Origin: Oscillospiraceae bacterium
GTDB taxonomy: Bacteria; Bacillota; Clostridia; Oscillospirales; Ruminococcaceae
Length of the DNA: 64,000 nt
Reading direction: 5' to 3'
Assembly: GCA_017533485.1 (NCBI GenBank)
Contig: JAFXIC010000017.1
Coordinates: 1 to 64,000, forward strand
Part shown: piece after piece, positions 1 through 9,215 of the stretch
Layout: every line of letters starts with the position of its first letter
Position numbering within the stretch: the stretch's first letter is position 1
Notes under the pieces: generated by a model
Told to the model about the DNA's origin: nothing
What the model saw: the letters and a program-made list of their open reading frames with translations, nothing else
Database searches by the model: none
Made by a program: the position numbers and the translations under genes

Positions 1-17
1 ATGTTGCAGATAATCAT
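1..17 (-). CDS. 5' end of a gene running off the left edge
   Basis: Only the first five codons (MIICN) are inside the window. The start is supported by a strong ribosome site, GGGAGGTG, five bases upstream of the ATG on the minus strand, and by a good promoter about 55 bases further upstream. No function can be assigned. Confidence 0.5.
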
Positions 18-70
18 GGCTGCACCTCCCGTCTAAGCGTAAAAATCGAGTTCTTTTGCGATTTATCGTT

Positions 71-99
71 ATTTTAGCATAATTTAAAACGAAAGTCAA
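71..99 (-). promoter_or_regulatory. sigma-A promoter for the left-edge gene
   Basis: On the minus strand TTGACT and TAAAAT are separated by 17 bases. It lies about 55 bases ahead of the gene that starts at 17. Confidence 0.6.
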
Positions 100-270
100 G
101 CCACAGAAGATGAACGAGACGTAAATTTCGGAGTGCATGGAGAATTAGTTTAAAATAATGGCGCATAGCTTTTGCGGATCGGGCGGGAAATCAAATAAAA
201 ACCCGTATTATAATTTATGAGATGTACAATCCATGATAGAATTTTACAATTTTTAGAGAAATGGAAGAAT

Positions 271-304
271 AAAATGCCGCATGGTTTTCCATACCATGCG
301 GCAG
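271..304 (-). terminator. terminator of the acetylation/dockerin operon
   Basis: An 11-bp perfect stem (275-285 with 293-303) is followed on the minus strand by TTTTATT, just past the dockerin gene that stops at 311. Confidence 0.85.
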
Positions 305-310
305 ATCGTT

Positions 311-1081
311 TTAGATTTCTTTGAGAGAATCCCATGTGAAATCGGGAGAAAGCATTTTTCCAAGATAGTAAGAAAGGATTGCGTTGGAATCGTCCGCAGT
401 CAGATATCCGTTTTCATCATAATCGCCGTGAACGAATTCGGAAGCTGTGATAGTATAGGACGGGTCAAGGAGTGTTTCGAGATAGAGTTTGAGAACGCTG
501 TTGGCGTCGTCGGCATTGACAACCTGATCCGCATTCATATCGCCGAAAATACCCGTATGTTGGAAGAATGAAATTTCCTCTGCGATATGGCGGATGCCGG
601 TTTCGCCGTCAAAACTGTTGTCCGATTGCCGAATGCTGTATTCACCGAAGTCTGCGTCGAGTGTCTTGAGAAAGACGTCACATACTGTTTGGTTCAGTGT
701 GGTATCAAAATCCGGATTTTCAACAGTGAGGAAAACGGAAGCGGTGGTATATCTTACCTGATCCTCCAGCGCATAGGAGCTGATCTGGATTTCATAGTTA
801 CCGGGTTCGAGCTGGATATCAACGCGTGATGCGGAGATATCTTCCACATGATACAGCAGAAGCGCGTCATTTTCAGGGGATGATTGGATGACGCGGATTT
901 CTCCGACCTGTACATCATCCAAAAGATGAACGGTCACCTGACCCGAAATGGGCATATCAAACGGATAAAGGGGTTCGGGAGAGATGCTGTCAGTTCCCGG
1001 ATCTCCGGCAGCGGAAGCCGGCATTGCCGCACTGCCGCACAGCATGACCGCAGATAAGAGTAGACTGATAAAATATTTCAT
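311..1081 (-). CDS. small secreted dockerin protein, N-terminal domain unknown
   Basis: 256 residues, secreted. A signal peptide ending near ASAAG (about residue 24) is followed by roughly 150 residues predicted to be beta-rich that I do not recognise. The C-terminal 75 residues are a dockerin: two Ca-binding loops start at GDMNADQVVNADD and GDYDENGYLTADD. This dockerin has an unusually long spacer and differs from the other dockerins here. The ATG at 1081 is chosen because AAAGGAG precedes it and a signal peptide starts there; a longer open frame runs upstream into the previous gene. It is the last gene of the operon, one base after the DHHW gene. Its role is unknown; position suggests an accessory of the surface-polysaccharide system that docks onto a scaffoldin. 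Confidence 0.85.
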   Translation of the reverse strand: MKYFISLLLSAVMLCGSAAMPASAAGDPGTDSISPEPLYPFDMPISGQVTVHLLDDVQVGEIRVIQSSPENDALLLYHVEDISASRVDIQLEPGNYEIQISSYALEDQVRYTTASVFLTVENPDFDTTLNQTVCDVFLKTLDADFGEYSIRQSDNSFDGETGIRHIAEEISFFQHTGIFGDMNADQVVNADDANSVLKLYLETLLDPSYTITASEFVHGDYDENGYLTADDSNAILSYYLGKMLSPDFTWDSLKEI

Positions 1082-1082
1082 C

Positions 1083-2561
1083 TTATGTTTGCTCCTTTTC
1101 ATAAATTTGTATGATTGTGTTTGTACCGAGATCAAAATACTGATCGCCACGGCGAACGAGAATCCGAACCGAATCTTCTTTTTCTGCGATATCAGTCGGA
1201 AGATAGAGCGAAAAGCCGTTGTCAAGGACTTTGGTTTCTGTCATCAGCTCTGCTTCATAGCAAGGGAAGGCGTGATAAATCTGATCGCCGACCTGGCAGT
1301 ATACAGCATCGGAATCGCTGAGAGCATCGTGATAGGTTCCGTAAATGTGGAGATATCCTGATTCTTCTGTTGCGTAGATTGTCGGAGCAACAGGCTGCTT
1401 CTGATGGTCGGCAACAACCGTGAAGCTGGTGCCGACAGGGATATCCTCCGCTGTCATTGCAGGGAGAACCGGAGCATACTGAAGATACTGGGGGAGGTTC
1501 CGCTCGACAATCTCACAGATCAGATGGGAATAAGAATCGGAAGCAAGGCGATCGAGCGTCAGTCTGTCCGAGCGAATGAATGTGCACTGCGCAAAGCATT
1601 CGGATAAAAGGGGGATGACCGCGCGGCCGAACGAATCGCGGAACATCAGCAGTTTGCCTTCTCCGTTTGTACAGGATGTCTGGATATTCAGGTCGTCCAT
1701 CGAACGGAACCGCCGGATATATTCATAGGTTTGTGGGATATCATAAACCATATTGCGGTCGGGATTCTGGATGCTTGGAAATAGCATATTCCACAAATCG
1801 CCTTCCCAGTCTTGGGTTTCAGTGACAGCGGCAAAAGGAAAATCGTGGTCACTTCGCTGGAAGGACTGCATCATCGCAGAAAAGCCGAGCATGGCACCGT
1901 GTCCGTTCCAGTGGGTATCGAGTTTATGATAAAGGAGCTTGTCGGGCTGTGCATCTGCCGCATTCCGCAGTACACCGCGGATATCACAGAGCAGTTCGGG
2001 AGAAGTGGTGCTGAGTGCATCTGAAATGCGGTCAAGGTTATTTTTTTGTCCTGTGGAGAGATAGCGGTTCGGAAGATATTGCGGATAGATGCTTGCTTTA
2101 TTGGGCGCGGGGACAAAAATAAAATCGGTTCCGTACTGAGCGGCATAGTCCGCGATCAGCTGTAAGGAGTTGGCAATATGCTTGGCACCGTTTGTTGAGA
2201 TGGTCGGAATCCCGACGGCGTCATCTGCCGTATCTGCGTAATAAAGCCAGTTTTCTTTTCCGAGGATGACATCGCGGTTCGAGGTGTCGTGCAGGCCGGA
2301 ATAGAGAAGCTTGCCGTAAGCCGTAACCATCTGCGGGCGGAGGGCGAAGTGATCGGAGAACCACGCGTCGAGTTCCATGAAATAATTGGAATTGATCTGT
2401 TGATCTTCCTGTTTGAATTGCGGAAACTTTGCAAGTGTCCGGTTTTCGGTAGAATCATCCGTAGATTTCACGAATGGGAGAGCAGCGAACGGAAGAAAGA
2501 GTACGCCGCATACAACACCGATATAGCATAAATCCGCTATTTTTTTGTATGTAAATTTCAT
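1083..2561 (-). CDS. DHHW-family protein, AlgJ/AlgX-like acetylation partner
   Basis: 492 residues with one N-terminal membrane segment (about 10-30) and an extracytoplasmic SGNH-like domain. Visible family marks are the ENRTLAKFP stretch near residue 40, WFSDHFALRP, GKENWLYY and DTHWNGHGA (the DHHW/AlgX catalytic Asp-x-His region). Such proteins work with MBOAT transferases in O-acetylation of extracellular polysaccharides: the MBOAT moves the acetyl group across the membrane and the SGNH-type partner places it on sugar. The MBOAT gene lies directly upstream (12-base gap) in the same operon, which supports this pairing. GAAGGAG precedes the start. The polysaccharide modified is unknown. Confidence 0.9.
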   Translation of the reverse strand: MKFTYKKIADLCYIGVVCGVLFLPFAALPFVKSTDDSTENRTLAKFPQFKQEDQQINSNYFMELDAWFSDHFALRPQMVTAYGKLLYSGLHDTSNRDVILGKENWLYYADTADDAVGIPTISTNGAKHIANSLQLIADYAAQYGTDFIFVPAPNKASIYPQYLPNRYLSTGQKNNLDRISDALSTTSPELLCDIRGVLRNAADAQPDKLLYHKLDTHWNGHGAMLGFSAMMQSFQRSDHDFPFAAVTETQDWEGDLWNMLFPSIQNPDRNMVYDIPQTYEYIRRFRSMDDLNIQTSCTNGEGKLLMFRDSFGRAVIPLLSECFAQCTFIRSDRLTLDRLASDSYSHLICEIVERNLPQYLQYAPVLPAMTAEDIPVGTSFTVVADHQKQPVAPTIYATEESGYLHIYGTYHDALSDSDAVYCQVGDQIYHAFPCYEAELMTETKVLDNGFSLYLPTDIAEKEDSVRILVRRGDQYFDLGTNTIIQIYEKEQT

Positions 2562-2573
2562 GCGTTCTCCTTC

Positions 2574-3977
2574 TCAGAATTTAAAATAGATAAACGGATG
2601 GTAGTTGGACGCCGCCACATTCAGCAGACAAAGTACAAGCAGTAAAATCGTACCGATTCTTGCTATGGCATGACAGCGCGGGGCAGTACAGTATTTTTCG
2701 GTGAATTTACGAAGAAGCGGTACGGAACAGATGCAGGCCGCAAGCAGTGTGATGCATACAAGCGGAGAGAGGAGCTGTGTGCATTCTGAGATTGCCGCAG
2801 GTGTCAGCGAAGAAAAACGAAACATTGCGGCATAGAATTGGAAAGCCTGAGCCGCGGAATCTGCGCGGAACATGACAAAAGCCAGAACAACCGCAAGCAC
2901 CGTGTAGATGTGGAACAGCGGCTTGCATTTCTTGGGATTTTTAGGGACATGGAGTAATTGTTCGAGTGTCATAAGGAGTCCGTTGATTGCACCCCAGAGA
3001 ATGAATGTCCAGTTTGCGCCGTGCCAGATTCCGGTACAGAGAAATACAATCCATTTATTGCATATGGTTCGGAATTTTCCGTTTCTGTTGCCGCCGAGCG
3101 GGATATAGAGGTATTCGCGAAACCAGGTTGTCAGCGTGATGTGCCAGCGTTTCCAGAATTCGGTGATAGAGTGTGCGGCATAGGGGTAGTTAAAGTTTTC
3201 GGGGAAGTCAAAACCGAAGATCCTGCCCATGCCGATAGCCATATCGCTGTATCCGGAGAAATCGAAATAGATCTGGAATGTGTAGCAGATTGCCGCAAGC
3301 CATGCAGTCGGAAGCGAGGGTGCGTCAGGCGCGTAAAATACCGTATCTGCAACGAGAGCCAGTGTGTCGGCGATCAGGAGTTTTTTCGAGAGTCCGAGAA
3401 TCATCCGCTGGAATCCGTCAGCGATCTTGGAAAGTGTATAATCGCGTTTTTTGAGCGCGTCGGCAATGGTCTGATAGCGAACGATCGGACCTGCGACAAG
3501 CTGGGGGAAGAAAGAGATATAAAGGAGAAGATCAAAATAGTTGCGCTGAACCGAAGTATCCTTTCGCGCGGTATCAATCACATAGGAGATTGCCTGAAAG
3601 ATGAAGAAAGAGATGCCGATCGGAAGCGCAAGTGTTGGTTGAGGGATCTGTGTGCGGAGAAGTGTGTTGAGGTTTTCAACGATAAAATCCGTGTACTTAT
3701 AAATTCCAAGTACCGAGAGATTTCCGATGATACCGAGCGGATAGGCAATTTTCCGGTAGATTCCGCCGCGTGCAATCAGAATGGCACTGATATAGCTCCA
3801 GAATACGACAAGGAGCATCAGGAGCATCGCAAACGGTTCTCCGAATCCGTAGAACAGGAGGCTTGCGAGCATGAGGAAAGCATTGCGTACACGAAGGAAC
3901 CGGTTGGGGATGATAGTATATCCGAGGAATACAATCGGAAAAAAGCAGAATAAGAAAATCGGGCTGCTGAATGTCAT
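2574..3977 (-). CDS. MBOAT O-acyltransferase (AlgI/DltB type)
   Basis: 467 residues with about ten to twelve predicted membrane segments. The conserved MBOAT core is visible: FWKRWHITLTTWFREYLYIPLGG and then TGIWHGANW, which carries the invariant catalytic-site His. Members transfer acyl groups from a cytoplasmic donor to an extracytoplasmic acceptor (AlgI for alginate, DltB for teichoic acids, PatA for peptidoglycan). The absence of dlt genes and the adjacent DHHW gene favour polysaccharide O-acetylation. There is little sign of a ribosome site; the start lies 7 bases after the lipoprotein stop, so translational coupling is likely. Confidence 0.93.
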   Translation of the reverse strand: MTFSSPIFLFCFFPIVFLGYTIIPNRFLRVRNAFLMLASLLFYGFGEPFAMLLMLLVVFWSYISAILIARGGIYRKIAYPLGIIGNLSVLGIYKYTDFIVENLNTLLRTQIPQPTLALPIGISFFIFQAISYVIDTARKDTSVQRNYFDLLLYISFFPQLVAGPIVRYQTIADALKKRDYTLSKIADGFQRMILGLSKKLLIADTLALVADTVFYAPDAPSLPTAWLAAICYTFQIYFDFSGYSDMAIGMGRIFGFDFPENFNYPYAAHSITEFWKRWHITLTTWFREYLYIPLGGNRNGKFRTICNKWIVFLCTGIWHGANWTFILWGAINGLLMTLEQLLHVPKNPKKCKPLFHIYTVLAVVLAFVMFRADSAAQAFQFYAAMFRFSSLTPAAISECTQLLSPLVCITLLAACICSVPLLRKFTEKYCTAPRCHAIARIGTILLLVLCLLNVAASNYHPFIYFKF

Positions 3978-3984
3978 AGGCGCA

Positions 3985-4701
3985 TCACAGAATCACATAA
4001 ACGGAAAGGGAAGAAACGGTATCACCCGAATATGTGATTTCGAGTGTGCCGTCAGCCGTTTCCACGGTATCAGAATCGGAGCCGTAAATTGCGGAGATTT
4101 CCGCGCGGCTCATGCCGACCTGTGCCCCCTCTCTGGTGGGGATACCGGGCTGAGAGATGAGGATTTCGGCAAGGATATCGAGATTGCCGTCAAAATAGGT
4201 GTAGAGCGTGTACTGACCGAAGTCATAGACTCTGTCCGAACCGCTGCCCAGACAGCTTGGTGCTTCCTGCATGGTATGGTTTGGATTTGCCGCGATATAA
4301 TCCGCACAGTTCGTACCGAGCCTGAGTGAATCATACCATTGACCCTGAATGGGCTGAGGCTCTGTCTGTGTGGTGGTGGTAGTTGTTGCCGTGGTTGTGG
4401 TGGAAGCATCTGTGCTCTGCGCAGATGTTGTTGTTGTTGTTGTTTCGGAAACAGCCGATGCAGTTGTTTCGGTTTCTGCCGACAGCGTAGTTTCAGCCGT
4501 GGAAGCATCTGTTTCTTGCGGTTCTGCCTTGGTAGTTTCGAGCGTCTGTGTCGTCAGCGTTGTATCCGCGGCAGATTCTGTGGGCGCTGTGGTATCTGCG
4601 GGCAGAAACACCACATCATCCGCAGGTTCAGATTGCCCGCATCCGCAAAGGAGAATCCCGCAGAGGAGTACGGCGGAAAATTTTTTAAAATTGTACATCA
4701 T
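3985..4701 (-). CDS. lipoprotein with Thr-rich linker and BamE-like C-terminal domain
   Basis: 238 residues. The N terminus is a lipoprotein signal (LLCGILLCGCGQ, with the Cys near residue 20), followed by about 90 residues of Thr/Glu/Ala-rich linker, then a compact domain of about 115 residues (GQWYDSLRLGT to the end). The segment GMSRAEISAIYG resembles the signature of SmpA/BamE and BLIP-like folds; this is a weak resemblance. The start at 4701 is set by AAAGGA six bases upstream; ATG 4698 is the alternative. It stands 14 bases after the transglutaminase gene and 7 before the MBOAT gene. It is probably an outer-face accessory of this operon. Confidence 0.85.
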   Translation of the reverse strand: MMYNFKKFSAVLLCGILLCGCGQSEPADDVVFLPADTTAPTESAADTTLTTQTLETTKAEPQETDASTAETTLSAETETTASAVSETTTTTTSAQSTDASTTTTATTTTTTQTEPQPIQGQWYDSLRLGTNCADYIAANPNHTMQEAPSCLGSGSDRVYDFGQYTLYTYFDGNLDILAEILISQPGIPTREGAQVGMSRAEISAIYGSDSDTVETADGTLEITYSGDTVSSLSVYVIL

Positions 4702-4715
4702 GATAAATCCTTTCA

Positions 4716-6614
4716 TCAATAGCTTGTAAAATCTGCCCCGAGATAAGCGCCGCGCGAATCATACTGAATGGTAACGTACCCGTATACGGTATAGTTTCCG
4801 AGACTGATGATCCGATTCCAGGAGATGTTTCCGCGGTTTTTATAAGTCGGGTCATAATTGAGCCACTGACCGTTGACGAGAACCTGATTCCAGTAGTGGT
4901 CGCCGGTGCTGTGGTTTGCATGAACGAGTCTTGTTTCATAGCCTGCGAGGCGGAGGAAATAGTCCATGGTTGCGGCGAGGTAATAGCATACACCTTTTTT
5001 ATTGGTAATGGTGTAAGAAACAAGTTTATCCCAGCCGGCCTTTGTAAGAGCTTCACGGCTTCTGGTCGATTCGATTTTGCGGTAGCGGTAATGGCTTGTG
5101 ACATAGGAATAGATGGAGTCCGGAGTGGTACCGCTCTGCGAGAGGAGGGATTCTACTTTTGTGTAGAGGGTAGATTTTGCGACGCCCTGTTCATCCAGAA
5201 TAAAGTCATCAATCTGTGTGGAAGTGAGGCGGAGATAGGACTGTTCATCGAAGAAATAGAAGAGTCCGTCAATTTCCTGCCAGCCGGAAAGGGGATGTCC
5301 CTCCGTATCACAATAATAATGGTCAGCACCGCGGATTGTCCAGCCATTTCCGAGGATACCGTTCTGATCGAAGGCATAGGGAACGCCGTCGATGATGACG
5401 AGTCCTTTCTGCATGGTACCATTTTCAGCGAAATAATATTGATTGCCGTCGATTTGTTGGAAGCCGTAGAGCATTTTTCCGTTTGCATCAAAAGCATAGA
5501 TCGCGCCGCCGGGAACAAGATGGATACCGGTCTGCATCACGCCGTTGCTGTCAAAATAATAGCGATCGCCTTCGATGGTGATGACGCCCTTTTGCATGGT
5601 TCCGTTTTCAGCAAAGTAATATTGATTGCCGTCGATGACCTGGAAACCATAGAGCATTTTTCCGTCGGTATCAAAAGCGTAGATGGCGCCGCCGGGCACG
5701 GACTGGATACCGGTCTGCATAACGCCGCTTGGATCGAAATAATAGCGATTGCCGTCAATTGACTGAAGCCCTGTCCGAAGAATACCGTCGGTATCGAAAT
5801 AATACTGTTTTTCGTCAATCGTCCGGAAGCCGGAATATCGTCCGGTTTGTTCATCGGAATAATAAGTACGGATCGCGTCCTGTTCCTTGACGGTAATCCA
5901 GCCGAATTCAGCATATGCGTGTTCGGGATCGAAATAATAGAGTTTTCCGTCAGCGTCCTGCCAGCCGGTCTGACGGATTCCGTTTTCATCAAAGTAGTAG
6001 AGATCGTCTTTGACAGTGACGGTACCGCTGACGAGATATCCTTGCGCGTCAACATAAATGGTGCGATCGTCATCAAGGGTAATCATGTTGTTTTGTAAGA
6101 TGTATCCGTTGGAATTGACATAGCGTTTTCCGTTTTCGTTTGTGACGATATCATTGGTGATTTTGCCGTTTTGCGGATCAATATAGTATGTCTGCCCGCG
6201 CCATGTCAGTTCTCCGAAGACAGGCTGTCCGGTTTCGGGAGAGAAATAGAATCGTTTCCCGTGGACAGTCTGCCAGCCTGTCTGGAGCGCACCATTGGGT
6301 GCAAAGAGATACGGGATCCCGTCAATTTCGTTGATGCCTGTGACGGGGCTGCCATTGGTATCGTAATAATAGAAGCGCTGATTGACCTGCTGCCAGCCGG
6401 TAAGAATCGGTTCAGACAGCGTAGTTTCTGTCTGAGTGGTTTCGGTGCGTGCAGTCGTAGTTTCGGAAATGACTGTCGTGGTTTCGGTCAGGGTTGTCGT
6501 TGTTTCAGCGAAAGGAGCCGTTGTTTCCTCTGCGGATGCCCGCATCGGGAAGATAGAAGCGGCGAGGAGAAAAAGGCAGCTGAAAAGGATGGAATTCCGT
6601 ACATCGTGACGCAT
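4716..6614 (-). CDS. cell-wall/glucan-binding repeat protein with transglutaminase-like domain
   Basis: 632 residues. A signal peptide and Thr-rich linker lead into about 16-18 aromatic repeats of the choline-/glucan-binding type (YYFDxxGxxxTG pattern) over residues 70-460, then a transglutaminase-like domain (about 480-632). The catalytic triad is visible: Cys in KGVCYYLA, His in GDHYWNQV, Asp in NYDPTY. Such domains act as cysteine proteases or cross-linking amidases outside the cell, and the repeats hold the protein on wall polymers. The start at 6614 is set by AAAGGAG; an in-frame ATG at 6635 has no such site. It is the first gene of the five-gene operon with MBOAT and DHHW genes. Two repeat blocks are recent duplicates (see the repeat entry). 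Confidence 0.9.
   Translation of the reverse strand: MRHDVRNSILFSCLFLLAASIFPMRASAEETTAPFAETTTTLTETTTVISETTTARTETTQTETTLSEPILTGWQQVNQRFYYYDTNGSPVTGINEIDGIPYLFAPNGALQTGWQTVHGKRFYFSPETGQPVFGELTWRGQTYYIDPQNGKITNDIVTNENGKRYVNSNGYILQNNMITLDDDRTIYVDAQGYLVSGTVTVKDDLYYFDENGIRQTGWQDADGKLYYFDPEHAYAEFGWITVKEQDAIRTYYSDEQTGRYSGFRTIDEKQYYFDTDGILRTGLQSIDGNRYYFDPSGVMQTGIQSVPGGAIYAFDTDGKMLYGFQVIDGNQYYFAENGTMQKGVITIEGDRYYFDSNGVMQTGIHLVPGGAIYAFDANGKMLYGFQQIDGNQYYFAENGTMQKGLVIIDGVPYAFDQNGILGNGWTIRGADHYYCDTEGHPLSGWQEIDGLFYFFDEQSYLRLTSTQIDDFILDEQGVAKSTLYTKVESLLSQSGTTPDSIYSYVTSHYRYRKIESTRSREALTKAGWDKLVSYTITNKKGVCYYLAATMDYFLRLAGYETRLVHANHSTGDHYWNQVLVNGQWLNYDPTYKNRGNISWNRIISLGNYTVYGYVTIQYDSRGAYLGADFTSY
5412..5777 (-). 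repeat. tandem 183-bp coding repeat
   Basis: Two successive units of about 183 bp (61 residues, roughly three short repeats each) are nearly the same, for example around GNQYYFAENGTMQKG and PGGAIYAFD. Similarity at DNA level as well as protein level indicates a recent duplication inside the cell-wall repeat region. Confidence 0.75.
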
Positions 6615-6652
6615 AACAATTCTCCTTTGTATCAAAAAGTCGGGTCAAATGT

Positions 6653-6681
6653 ATTATAGCATATCCGCGTCTATATTGCAA
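6653..6681 (-). promoter_or_regulatory. promoter of the acetylation operon
   Basis: TTGCAA and TATAAT are 17 bases apart on the minus strand, about 39 bases ahead of the first gene start at 6614. Confidence 0.75.
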
Positions 6682-6708
6682 GCGTTTCGGGCGATATTTG
6701 AATAAATA

Positions 6709-6741
6709 AAATATCCCTTGAACGCGCGTTCAAGGGATATT
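6709..6741 (-). terminator. terminator after GH43 gene
   Basis: A 30-base perfect palindrome (6711-6740) is followed on the minus strand by a TTTATTTATTC tract, 30 bases past the GH43 stop. Confidence 0.85.
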
Positions 6742-6770
6742 GGTATGCAGAAAAACTTGTTTTGGGTGGC

Positions 6771-9125
6771 TCAGAATGCAGTGATTTTTCCGATGAGATA
6801 ATCACGCAGCAGCTCAATATCGGTGAGATTTACCATACCGTCTGCATTGATGTCTGCGGCATATTGATGCGCGACCGAATCGAAGCCATTGTATATGCCG
6901 GATTTTGCGAGGGTAAGATCGGAAGCCGTGAGGATGCCGTTGTCGTCAAGATCTCCGAGCAGAAAATCGAGTTTGCCGATACCTGCGCCCGGTACCACAG
7001 TGTCTTTGACTGCGCCGACGATATCATCCACATAGAAATCAATCGTAGAATCTTCTGTTTCGACATAGAGATAGAGATTGGAGGCATCCGCCGGAATTTC
7101 ATAGGCAGTATTGGCGAGCTGAATCCATTCACCCTTTGGAACGGAAGCCTCAGCGATGGTAGAATACTGGGTTTCGCCTTCGCTGTCTTCATACTGGAGC
7201 TTCAGGAAGAAGATATCGGTATTTTCGCCTTCGGGATAATATACGTTTGCGCTGAAGCTGTATGTATTTCCGGGCTCGAATGCAGCAGTGCTGAGTGTGC
7301 GGCAGGTTCCGTTCCAGGCAGCTTCTCTTTCGGTTACAAAGAGCGACTTGCTGCCTTCGAATGCAGCGTCAGTGCTGAGCTGAACGGATGCGGCACCTCT
7401 GCCGGTCCAGGAATCGGTTTTATCTTCGTAGGTATTGCGGAAGTAGTATCCGTTTTCATCCGGTTCAATGATAACCGGAACATTCCATGCCTCGCGTTCG
7501 TAGTGGAAATAGTCGATATCGGCATGGCCGCCGGTATTTTTTGTGGGATAGCTGTAAATGGCATTGCGATATCCGGTAAACATCTTGAGGTCATAGGTCA
7601 TACCGAGTTCTTCCCCGAGCTTTGTCCAGTTGCTGCCGTCGAGCGAGTAATAGAAGTTAGCCTTGTCGATATTATTGGATGCACTCATGCCGCTGTCCAC
7701 GTGATTGAAGCGGTAATCGACCTTGAGATATACTTCGTCAGCATTCAGCGGTTGTTCGGCAATTATTTTATTGTAGCTGTCGGTAATCTCTCCGCCGTAG
7801 CCGCCGTTTTTCGACATATAAACATACTTGCTGCCGTTATCTCCGACATAGACACCGATATTGCCGTAATTGAACTGGAATGCAGAAAGACCGGCGTGGT
7901 CACCGACCTTCATACCGGAGGTATCGAGTTTGATCATACCGGAGCAGGCAGGGCCTTCCGTGCGCATCGTCAGTGTGTTGCGGGCATTGATGATATTGGA
8001 AGCAATGGATTTGTTATGGAGTCTGAGGTATCCGTCGCGCTCTGTGACTGACCATGCGGTGTTGTCGGGATTATGATTCCATTGCCATTCGAGCATCAGG
8101 TCATTTGTCGTGTAGGAAAATTCGTCATTCTTGGCGAGGAATGTACCCGTGTAGTTTCCATCCGTGGTGAGGGTAACAGGGGCTTTTCCGTTTACGCCCA
8201 TAACCGGCCAGTCGTTCTCCCATGTAACGGGGACGAGGACGGGGATTCTGCCGACCGCACCATGATCCTGGAAGAGCATTGCCCACCATTTTCCATCAGG
8301 CGTATCCACAATACCGCCCTGCGCAACGCCGCTTCCATAGGTACCGAGTCCGGAATTGAGGACAGTTTTTCCTTCGTATGGGCCGAGGAGGTTCTTGCTT
8401 CGGTAGCAAAGCTCAATTCTTCCGGAACCACTGGGCCATGCGATGAGGAAGATATAGTAATAATCGCCTATTTTATGGATATGGGCGCCTTCGCCGGAAA
8501 GACCGGAAAGGCCGGTTTTAAGGAGGGTCTGATCGACGCCGCCCCACTTGAAATCTGTCATATCCTCATTGAACTCTTTGATTTTGATTTCGCCGCCGCC
8601 GCCGTAGACGAGGTAGTTTCTGCCGCCGTCATCAATCAGCATAGAAGCGTCATGGTACATACCGTTGATTTCGCTGCGGGTCCAGGTACCGTTTTCGATA
8701 TCATTGGTTCTGTATACATAAGATTTTCCTGAACCATAGCTGCCGAAGAAGATGTAAAAAGTCCCTTCGTGATAGCGGAGGCTGGTTGCCCATTGTCCAT
8801 GCGAATAATCGTGCTTGCCGTTGGTGAGGTTCTGGACGTCACCATTCGCATAGGTATCATAGACATAGTTGCAGATTTCCCAGGACATCAGGTCTTTGGA
8901 TTTCATGATCGGAGCACCGGGAGAGAAGAACATCGTGGTGCTGACCATATAGTAGGTGTCGCCGACGCGGATCACATCGTCGTCGGGGACATCGGACCAG
9001 ATGACGGGATTGTTGACAACCGTCGCAGCCGCCGTTGCAGCAGGTTCAGGAAAAGTTGCTGCTGTGCCTGTCATCACGAGACAGGCAGCAGCAGCCGCTA
9101 CTAATTTTTTGAGATTAACTTTCAT
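6771..9125 (-). CDS. GH43 beta-xylosidase/arabinofuranosidase with CBM22 and dockerin
   Basis: 784 residues: signal peptide (1-34), GH43 five-blade propeller (about 38-330), a beta-sandwich C-terminal GH43 domain (about 340-545), CBM22 (about 565-705) and dockerin (718-782). The three GH43 acids are visible: general base Asp in SDVPDDDVI, modulator Asp in YHDASM, acid Glu in GEGAHI. It should trim xylan or arabinoxylan side chains or oligomers, held on the cellulosome by the dockerin and on xylan by CBM22. It lies 90 bases behind the CBM22-CE1 gene on the same strand with no terminator between them, so the two are likely co-transcribed. Exact specificity (xylosidase or arabinofuranosidase) cannot be told by eye. 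Confidence 0.92.
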   Translation of the reverse strand: MKVNLKKLVAAAAACLVMTGTAATFPEPAATAAATVVNNPVIWSDVPDDDVIRVGDTYYMVSTTMFFSPGAPIMKSKDLMSWEICNYVYDTYANGDVQNLTNGKHDYSHGQWATSLRYHEGTFYIFFGSYGSGKSYVYRTNDIENGTWTRSEINGMYHDASMLIDDGGRNYLVYGGGGEIKIKEFNEDMTDFKWGGVDQTLLKTGLSGLSGEGAHIHKIGDYYYIFLIAWPSGSGRIELCYRSKNLLGPYEGKTVLNSGLGTYGSGVAQGGIVDTPDGKWWAMLFQDHGAVGRIPVLVPVTWENDWPVMGVNGKAPVTLTTDGNYTGTFLAKNDEFSYTTNDLMLEWQWNHNPDNTAWSVTERDGYLRLHNKSIASNIINARNTLTMRTEGPACSGMIKLDTSGMKVGDHAGLSAFQFNYGNIGVYVGDNGSKYVYMSKNGGYGGEITDSYNKIIAEQPLNADEVYLKVDYRFNHVDSGMSASNNIDKANFYYSLDGSNWTKLGEELGMTYDLKMFTGYRNAIYSYPTKNTGGHADIDYFHYEREAWNVPVIIEPDENGYYFRNTYEDKTDSWTGRGAASVQLSTDAAFEGSKSLFVTEREAAWNGTCRTLSTAAFEPGNTYSFSANVYYPEGENTDIFFLKLQYEDSEGETQYSTIAEASVPKGEWIQLANTAYEIPADASNLYLYVETEDSTIDFYVDDIVGAVKDTVVPGAGIGKLDFLLGDLDDNGILTASDLTLAKSGIYNGFDSVAHQYAADINADGMVNLTDIELLRDYLIGKITAF

Positions 9126-9215
9126 ATCAATTTCCCCTAAATAAAAAATATTTCTCTTTTTCTTTTTGGGATTCTCTTTCTTATTTTATCTATCTTTTTT
9201 TATTTTTCTGTATTT

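Noticed and set aside
2958..3953. 331-codon open frame antisense to the MBOAT gene
   Set aside because: Charged, Glu/Cys-rich composition typical of the complement of a membrane protein gene.
4339..4729. Val/Ser-rich and Cys-rich open frames on the plus strand
   Set aside because: They are the complement of the Thr-rich linker of the lipoprotein.
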